10,779 nucleotides of DNA from assembly GCA_002430755.1 (NCBI GenBank), contig DJCX01000104.1, forward strand, positions 1 through 10,779. Reading direction: 5' to 3'. Source of the stretch: Flavobacteriales bacterium UBA5939. GTDB taxonomy: Bacteria > Bacteroidota > Bacteroidia > Flavobacteriales > Schleiferiaceae. Below are positions 6,140-10,779 of this stretch, one piece after another; within the stretch, counting starts at the first letter, position 1, and each line of letters starts with the position of its first letter. Position numbers and translations under genes: made by a program. Below the pieces are notes generated by a model. That model searched no databases. It saw only the letters and a program-made list of their open reading frames with translations, and was not told the DNA's origin.

Positions 6140-6601
6140 ATGTTTAGCAGAGCCGAAAAAAAACAACTCAATACTTTGTTCTTTCAACGCTTTACGCGCC
6201 ATATGAGTTCACACAAAAGTGTAGGTGGTGGTGGAAACCGATGGGAGGCCTACCGCACCGGGGTTAAAGGGGTATATTTTCGTATGCTCACCTTACCCAA
6301 CGTTGGGCTCGCTATCGATATTCAGCACAAGGATGAAGAAATACGTCGCCTTATTTTCGACCAATTTGTAGAACTGGGCAGATTGCTTGCTGCGGAGTGG
6401 GGTGAGGAGGCTGCGTTTGAGAAAAATACAACCTATGGCAGTGGTGAAGCCATCTCAAGAATTTCCGTCCATCTTGAAAACGTCTCGTTTTTTGATCAAA
6501 ACCATTGGCCTGAAATCATGGATTGGTACGAGGAGAAACTCCTTGGTTTAGATCGCTTTTGGGAAACGGTAGCGGATATTGTAAAAGCACTCGTCCGTTA
6601 A
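6140..6601 (+). CDS. DUF4268-family protein, stand-alone
   Basis: This 153-residue, soluble protein of unknown function matches the DUF4268 pattern: an N-terminal MFSRAEKKQLNTLFFQRF, then GGNRWEAYRTGVKGVYFRM (32-50), IDIQHKDEEIRRLIFDQF (59-76) and a tryptophan-rich C-terminal half (W123, W129, W141). In other bacteria the domain occurs alone, as here, or at the C-terminus of larger proteins, some of them nuclease-like. I infer no activity from that. The ATG at 6140 follows an A-rich stretch (AAAGATTAAAA), typical of weak Shine-Dalgarno initiation in Bacteroidota. It is divergent from the YkuK-type gene by 17 bases, so its promoter must lie inside that coding region. Its stop is nested with that of the convergent peptidase gene. 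Confidence 0.85.
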   Translation: MFSRAEKKQLNTLFFQRFTRHMSSHKSVGGGGNRWEAYRTGVKGVYFRMLTLPNVGLAIDIQHKDEEIRRLIFDQFVELGRLLAAEWGEEAAFEKNTTYGSGEAISRISVHLENVSFFDQNHWPEIMDWYEEKLLGLDRFWETVADIVKALVR

Positions 6602-7380
6602 TCAATCATAGACTTTAGCACTCTTAGTTTATGAGTGTGCTTACCGAGCTCTTCATTATAAATGCCGCTGTGGTCAAGCGTATCTATCCTCACTCGACCA
6701 GAGGCGTGGATGATTTTGTAATCTTCCATCACGATGCCTACATGAACAATAGCACCTTCTGCATTGTCGAAGAACGCTAAATCCCCCGGTTGGCATTCCT
6801 CCAAAAAACTCAAGGTGGTTCCTTTTTTTGCCTGTTGGGAAGCATCCCGCGGTAGATATATGCCGTTCATCCGGTATACCATCTGCGTAAATCCACTACA
6901 ATCAATGCCAAAGGTCGTTCTACCGCCCCAGAGGTATGGGGTTCCGGTGTAGGAAAGGGCAGTTTCGATCAGAGTATTGCGGTCTTTCGCGCTGTTTTGA
7001 AAAGGTCCATTAAAGTGAAATTCGTGACTTCCAATTTTAACTGTATTCCCCTCCAGACCTGGGAAACAAGCGCCTTTAGTCATCGAGAAAACATGGCCAT
7101 TTTCATCTTTGATTTCACTTGCTGTGGCACTGTTGAAATACTTCGGTGCGGTGCGAATACGCTCGTACTCCTCTTCCGAAATAACGGTACACATCTGAGG
7201 GTCCATCCAGCCTTCATATCCGTCGTGCTGAAGACGGATTTTTATCCATTTTGGCTGTCGTTCGAGTATTTCAAATGCTTCGCCGAAGAGCACTACATTG
7301 ACCATTTCACTTCGGTCTGTAGGTTCAGCCCTCATTGGGGTAGAAGAGAGGAAAGCAAATGCGTATTTGGCTGTGCTCAT
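6598..7380 (-). CDS. SH3-like / NlpC-P60 cysteine peptidase, probably cytosolic murein-peptide endopeptidase
   Basis: This 260-residue peptidase cleaves D-Glu-diaminoacyl or related bonds in peptidoglycan peptides. An N-terminal bacterial SH3-like domain (about 8-65, with EAFEILERQPKWIKIRL and GYEGWMD) and a second short beta region (about 85-125) precede the NlpC/P60 domain (about 133-258). The catalytic residues are visible: C161 in GIDCSGFTQMVYR, H213 in VHVGI and H225 in IIHASG. PYLWGG (148-153) is the typical segment before the catalytic Cys. There is no signal peptide, and an in-frame stop two codons upstream rules out a longer N-terminus. This resembles YkfC-like dipeptidyl-peptidase VI enzymes that act on recycled murein peptides in the cytoplasm, but the assignment to recycling is inference. 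The gene overlaps the DUF4268 stop by 4 bases and has its own -7 box close to the ATG. Confidence 0.92.
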   Translation of the reverse strand: MSTAKYAFAFLSSTPMRAEPTDRSEMVNVVLFGEAFEILERQPKWIKIRLQHDGYEGWMDPQMCTVISEEEYERIRTAPKYFNSATASEIKDENGHVFSMTKGACFPGLEGNTVKIGSHEFHFNGPFQNSAKDRNTLIETALSYTGTPYLWGGRTTFGIDCSGFTQMVYRMNGIYLPRDASQQAKKGTTLSFLEECQPGDLAFFDNAEGAIVHVGIVMEDYKIIHASGRVRIDTLDHSGIYNEELGKHTHKLRVLKSMID

Positions 7381-7384
7381 AATT

Positions 7385-7419
7385 CAAAAATAGGGCAGGG
7401 AGCAGAGGTGGACATCAAA
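7385..7419 (-). promoter_or_regulatory. Candidate promoter of the NlpC/P60 gene
   Basis: TATTTTTG on the minus strand (7385-7392) matches TAnnTTTG and lies 4 bases from the ATG at 7380. A TTTG (7416-7419) sits 23 bases upstream of it, slightly longer than the usual spacing of about 19. If used, transcription would begin at or next to the ATG and give a leaderless or near-leaderless mRNA. Confidence 0.45.
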
Positions 7420-7436
7420 AGGCGTATTATTTATAC

Positions 7437-7473
7437 ACAAAAAAGCCCCGATAACTCAAGGCTACCGGGGCTT
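7437..7473 (-). terminator. Intrinsic terminator of the thiolase gene
   Basis: On the minus strand the stem AAGCCCCG (7466-7473) pairs perfectly with CGGGGCTT (7443-7450) around a 15-base loop. It is followed at once by a run of six T residues (7439-7444 on the complement, partly overlapping the stem end). It lies 18 bases past the thiolase stop and upstream of the peptidase promoter, separating the two transcription units. Confidence 0.88.
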
Positions 7474-7491
7474 CCGTGGCTTATAGATTGC

Positions 7492-8670
7492 TTACAGTCG
7501 CTCAATGACTATTGCTGATGCACCACCACCGCCATTGCATATAGCAGCTGCACCAATCTTCCCGTTGTTCTGTTCAAGTACGGATAGCAAGGTGTTTACG
7601 ATGCGCGCACCTGAGGCGCCTAGTGGATGGCCCAAACTCACCGCACCGCCGTTAACATTCATCTTGGAAGCATCGAGACCGAGGATTTTCATGTTGGCCA
7701 AACCAACGACAGAAAACGCTTCATTAAACTCAAAGTAATCGACGTCATTTTGATTCACACCAGCTTTCGAAAGTGCCTTTGGAAGAGCTTTAGCAGGAGC
7801 TGTGGTAAACCACTCTGGCTCATGCGCAGCATCTGCATACCCTGTAATTTTGGCAATCGGATTCAAACCCATCTCTGCTGCTTTATCTGCACTCATAATG
7901 ACCATGGCACAAGCTCCATCGTTGATATTGGATGCATTTGCCGCTGTAATGGTACCGTCCTTTTTAAATACTGGACGTAGGGCAGGCACTTTATCGTGAC
8001 GCACTTTGGAAAAATCTTCATCAGTATCCACGATCACATCGTCTCCACGTCGCTGAGGCACGGCTACCGGTACCACTTCCTGAGCAAACTTTCCGGATTC
8101 CCAAGCTGCTGCACTGCGGCGGTAGCTTTCCAAGGCGAAGGCATCTTGATCCTCACGACTAAAGTTGTGCTCTGAAGCACATAATTCGGCACAGAGTCCC
8201 ATGTGTTGGTCGTTATAGACATCGGTCAATCCGTCATTAACTAAACCATCAACCAATGGTGTATTGCCCAATTTTACACCATTACGGCTGCTCATCAGGT
8301 AGTGAGGAACGGCACTCATGTTTTCCATACCTCCAGCGATGATGATATCAGCATCGCCTGATTTAATACTTTGTGCAGCCATCATGATGGCCTTCATTCC
8401 TGAGGAGCATACTTTATTGATGGTTGTACATGGAACGTGGTCGCCTATCCCCGCGTAAATGGCGGCTTGACGTGCTGGCGCTTGACCAATACCCGCTTGG
8501 AGCACGTTGCCCATGAGTACTTCCTGGACATCTTTAGGTTGGATTCCTGCTCTTTCAATGGCTGCAGAAATAGCCGTTGCACCTAGTTTGGGTGCACTTA
8601 TCCCGCTTAATGCACCTCCGAAACTCCCGATTGGCGTTCGAACTGCACTAACGATGACAACTTCTTTCAT
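7492..8670 (-). CDS. Thiolase (acetyl-CoA C-acetyltransferase type)
   Basis: This 392-residue cytosolic enzyme is full length for thiolase II. It condenses two acetyl-CoA to acetoacetyl-CoA or runs the reverse thiolytic step. The catalytic set is complete and at the same positions as in well-studied bacterial biosynthetic thiolases: C88 in NKVCSSGMKA (nucleophile), N316 in NEAF, H348 in GGAVSLGHPLGASGAR and C378 in CNGGGGA (proton shuttle). GGMENMSAVPHYL (113-125) is also characteristic. The sequence resembles the AtoB/PhaA group, but a broader chain-length preference cannot be excluded. No dehydrogenase or CoA-transferase genes adjoin it, so the pathway role (ketone-body or amino-acid breakdown, or fatty-acid oxidation) is open. 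It stands alone with its own terminator and is divergent from pgpH. I see no clear -7 box upstream; the nearest is TAGTTTAG with one mismatch (8713-8720). Confidence 0.95.
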   Translation of the reverse strand: MKEVVIVSAVRTPIGSFGGALSGISAPKLGATAISAAIERAGIQPKDVQEVLMGNVLQAGIGQAPARQAAIYAGIGDHVPCTTINKVCSSGMKAIMMAAQSIKSGDADIIIAGGMENMSAVPHYLMSSRNGVKLGNTPLVDGLVNDGLTDVYNDQHMGLCAELCASEHNFSREDQDAFALESYRRSAAAWESGKFAQEVVPVAVPQRRGDDVIVDTDEDFSKVRHDKVPALRPVFKKDGTITAANASNINDGACAMVIMSADKAAEMGLNPIAKITGYADAAHEPEWFTTAPAKALPKALSKAGVNQNDVDYFEFNEAFSVVGLANMKILGLDASKMNVNGGAVSLGHPLGASGARIVNTLLSVLEQNNGKIGAAAICNGGGGASAIVIERL

Positions 8671-8752
8671 AAGTTCTGTAATGTATTTGGTTCTGTGCTT
8701 AAAAACACACCTCTAAACTACTAAATTGGACCCTAGAAACGGCAAGAATTAC

Positions 8753-10678
8753 ATGAAAGCACCGAATTGGTTTAGAATAAGTGAGCAGTGGTTGTATTAT
8801 TCCCTCATTGCCATGGTCTCTAGTGCATTGATTTACATAAGTATACCGAGCGGTACCCAATTCAAGTACGATTACCGATTGGGTCAAATTTGGCTTGAGG
8901 AGGACCTGGTGGCTCCACAAGATTTTGTACTCCAAAAGAGCGACGAAGAATTGGAATCGGACCGCAAATTCTTGATCGAAAACAAGGACTTTTACTACGA
9001 CTATCATTACCGAGTGGACGAATGGCTTGCCAATGCCAACATAGATTCCGCCTTGCATAGTGAGCTCGAATTGTGGCAGAAAAGGGGAGTGGCGCCCAAC
9101 AAGCCTGCTTTGAACCATCGGTTGTACCTCATCGACGGCACCCGTATTGATCTCTCGGGCACATGGACACCGTCTTCTTTGGTTGCGAATTATGGACTTC
9201 CAGAGGCGTTAGTTTTGCCGCCAACGTACAGCCTCAACGAATCTAAAACCGACAGTGCGCTTCAGGCCAAACTCGCACTCTTGCCTACCAATAAAGGGCT
9301 GGTTGCTCAGGGTACGCTTATTATTGCTCAGGGGTCAACTGTGAACGAACAGAAATACGAAACCTTGAAGGCGCTCGAGCGCAGTTACGACAGAACGCAA
9401 AGCGACTCTAGCATTTATTCAAAGTTGGGGTCAGCCTTGTACATATTGTTGATATTCATTGGTTTAGCTTTCTTTTTGCGCTTGCATTACAGCGCGGTTC
9501 TTGCCCATAGTTCATCCTTGAATTTATACATGTTCACCTTTACTGCGGGGATGGTTGTGGCCTTGCTTTTAGAGTCGATTAATTCAGTCAGTGCATTAGC
9601 CGTACCACTGCTTTTGGTCCCAGTGATTATTCGAAGTTTTTTCTCGGACAGATTGGCGCTATTTACGCATACTATAATGCTGGTAGCGCTTTTACCTTTT
9701 GTGAGTTCTTCGGTCCAATTTGTTACCGTTCAGTTCTCTGCCGGTTTAATTACGCTCTTTCTAATTCGTGGTATTTACAAGCGTAGTCAATTGGTCCAGA
9801 GTACCTTTCAGATCATGGTGGTACTCTTGCTTGTGCACTTGAGTATACATTTGATTCGCGAATCCGATTGGACTACCCAAAGTCTACTCCCAGTAGCCTA
9901 TTCGCTGGGCGGAACCCTCATCCTTTTGTTTATTTTCCCTTTGATTTACTTCTTTGAACGCACTTTTGGTGTGGTAAGTGATTTGACACTGCTGGAGCTT
10001 AGCGATACCAACAGTCCGCTACTGAAGCTGCTATCCAAGGAGGCTCCGGGTACTTTCCAGCACACCATGCAAGTGGCAAATCTGGCCGAGTTTGCAACGG
10101 AAATCGTTGGTGGAAATACATTACTTGTGCGCACTGGGGCATTGTACCATGATATTGGAAAAATAGTCAACCCGCAGTACTTCACTGAAAACCAGAGCTC
10201 TACCACTTCGCCGCACGAAGAGTTGAGTTATTTGGAAAGTGCTGAAATCATCATTGGACATATCAATGATGGGATAGAATTGGCCAAGAAATACAAACTA
10301 CCGGACATCGTCATCGATTTTATCCGGACCCATCACGGTACATCAAGGGTTGAGTATTTTTACCGCAAATACAAGGAGGATCATCCCGATACGGACCAAT
10401 TTGATCAATTTAATTACCCAGGTCCTAAGCCCTTCTCCAAAGAGACCGCTATTGTTATGATGTCCGATGCAGTAGAGGCCTCCACGCGTAGTATCCCTGA
10501 TAAGACTGAGAAAAACCTTTCTGAGATGATTGACAAGGTCATAGGGCACCAGCTATCAACGGGTCAATACGACAACGCTGAAATCACCATGAAGGAAATC
10601 AATACCATCCGCGAGGCCTTTAAACGCTTTATTCGAGGCGTTTATCACGTGAGAATTTCATACCCCGAAGCGGAATAG
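8753..10678 (+). CDS. pgpH: PgpH-type 7TM-HD cyclic-di-AMP phosphodiesterase
   Basis: This inner-membrane enzyme is predicted to hydrolyse the second messenger c-di-AMP to pApA. Numbered from the ATG at 8753 (641 residues) it has one N-terminal membrane segment (about 13-32) and an extracytoplasmic 7TMR-HDED domain (about 35-220, with KFKYDYRLGQIWLEEDLVAPQDF near its start). A bundle of seven hydrophobic segments follows (about 228-402), and then a cytoplasmic HD domain. Metal ligands are visible: H437 (FQHTMQVAN), H466-D467 (LYHDIGK), H503 (GHINDG), H527-H528 (RTHHG) and D572 (MSDAVEA). The length is a little under that of Firmicutes homologues. An in-frame TTG at 8726 would add nine residues. 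I prefer the ATG, because the chain then begins with a short basic stretch before the membrane segment, as is usual in the family. No c-di-AMP cyclase gene is in view. It is divergent from the thiolase across 82 bases. Confidence 0.92.
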   Translation: MKAPNWFRISEQWLYYSLIAMVSSALIYISIPSGTQFKYDYRLGQIWLEEDLVAPQDFVLQKSDEELESDRKFLIENKDFYYDYHYRVDEWLANANIDSALHSELELWQKRGVAPNKPALNHRLYLIDGTRIDLSGTWTPSSLVANYGLPEALVLPPTYSLNESKTDSALQAKLALLPTNKGLVAQGTLIIAQGSTVNEQKYETLKALERSYDRTQSDSSIYSKLGSALYILLIFIGLAFFLRLHYSAVLAHSSSLNLYMFTFTAGMVVALLLESINSVSALAVPLLLVPVIIRSFFSDRLALFTHTIMLVALLPFVSSSVQFVTVQFSAGLITLFLIRGIYKRSQLVQSTFQIMVVLLLVHLSIHLIRESDWTTQSLLPVAYSLGGTLILLFIFPLIYFFERTFGVVSDLTLLELSDTNSPLLKLLSKEAPGTFQHTMQVANLAEFATEIVGGNTLLVRTGALYHDIGKIVNPQYFTENQSSTTSPHEELSYLESAEIIIGHINDGIELAKKYKLPDIVIDFIRTHHGTSRVEYFYRKYKEDHPDTDQFDQFNYPGPKPFSKETAIVMMSDAVEASTRSIPDKTEKNLSEMIDKVIGHQLSTGQYDNAEITMKEINTIREAFKRFIRGVYHVRISYPEAE

Positions 10679-10710
10679 TCAATTACTTACAATTATTTCA
10701 TCAATTTGTC

Positions 10711-10740
10711 TTGCGCAAAAAGAATTCTAGTATAAATTTG
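10711..10740 (+). promoter_or_regulatory. Promoter of the tRNA gene (TTG-N19-TAAATTTG)
   Basis: TTG at 10711-10713 and a perfect TAnnTTTG (TAAATTTG, 10733-10740) are separated by exactly 19 bases, the classic Bacteroidota spacing. The start site would lie near 10746, about 6 bases before the tRNA. It is the best-formed promoter in the window and fits a highly expressed stable RNA. An 8-base inverted repeat (TGCGCAAA at 10712-10719, TTTGCGCA at 10737-10744) overlaps both boxes. Confidence 0.72.
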
Positions 10741-10751
10741 CGCACCCTAAT

Positions 10752-10779
10752 GGAAAGGTGGCAGAGTGGTAATGCAACA
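10752..10779 (+). tRNA. tRNA-Ser, 5' part only (cut by window edge)
   Basis: The last 28 bases begin GGAAAGGTGGCAGAGTGGT. They can be read as a 5' acceptor strand GGAAAGG (10752-10758), TG, and a D-arm closed by GCA (10761-10763) with TGC (10773-10775) around a GAGTGGTAA loop. This start is typical of bacterial serine tRNAs (class II). The anticodon and variable arm lie outside the window, so the isoacceptor is unknown and a different class II tRNA cannot be strictly excluded. Confidence 0.8.

Noticed and set aside
6997..7518. 173-residue open frame on the plus strand across the peptidase gene, terminator and thiolase end
   Set aside because: It runs through the NlpC/P60 N-terminal coding region, the intrinsic terminator and the thiolase stop. 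Its composition (Cys/Phe-rich, no motif) is that of an antisense frame.
8699..9118. 139-residue open frame on the minus strand inside pgpH
   Set aside because: It lies wholly opposite the well-supported pgpH coding sequence (and its upstream gap), has no recognisable domain, and reads as an antisense shadow.
10712..10744. Inverted repeat as an intrinsic terminator for pgpH
   Set aside because: The stem is followed by CCCTAATGG and not a T-run, and it overlaps a good tRNA promoter.

Overview
The window reads as chromosomal DNA of a member of the Bacteroidota, probably a flavobacterium-like marine or aquatic lineage of moderate GC. Two things support this. Several genes follow -7 boxes of the Bacteroidota type (TAnnTTTG): TACTTTTG, TACCTTTG, TATTTTTG and TAAATTTG. 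The gene families also fit: a TonB-dependent receptor with an N-terminal carboxypeptidase-regulatory-like domain, a stand-alone DUF4268 protein, and an SH3/NlpC-P60 peptidase without a signal peptide. There are no rRNA genes, insertion sequences, CRISPR arrays or integrases, and no gene-free stretch longer than about 110 bases. It looks like an ordinary, compact chromosomal region.

Layout. Positions 1-1031 (minus) hold a DEAD-box RNA helicase whose C-terminal tail runs off the left edge. Positions 1097-5563 (minus) hold, in transcription order, a TonB-dependent outer-membrane receptor, a membrane-anchored arylsulfotransferase-like protein and a nitroreductase-family flavoprotein. The last two are 10 bases apart and probably cotranscribed. 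The receptor promoter carries three copies of the dyad GTCT-N5/6-AGAC, the most striking non-coding signal in the window. Upstream at 5667-6122 (minus) is a YkuK-type RNase H-like protein, only 17 bases from the divergent DUF4268 gene (6140-6601, plus). The DUF4268 gene ends tail-to-tail, sharing TTAA, with an NlpC/P60 cysteine peptidase (6598-7380, minus). A strong intrinsic terminator (7437-7473) then closes a thiolase gene (7492-8670, minus). Divergent from the thiolase is pgpH (8753-10678, plus), a 7TM-HD c-di-AMP phosphodiesterase. The right edge cuts through a tRNA-Ser gene that has a well-formed promoter.

How the genes fit together. The only likely functional unit is receptor / arylsulfotransferase-like / nitroreductase: an outer-membrane uptake protein, an enzyme facing the periplasm and a flavin oxidoreductase. 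Its substrate cannot be read from sequence. The other genes are housekeeping: RNA remodelling, peptidoglycan peptide turnover, acetyl-CoA/acetoacetyl-CoA metabolism and c-di-AMP homeostasis. I do not see a clearly new defence or mobile system. The best leads are the receptor operator array and the receptor-sulfotransferase-nitroreductase arrangement.
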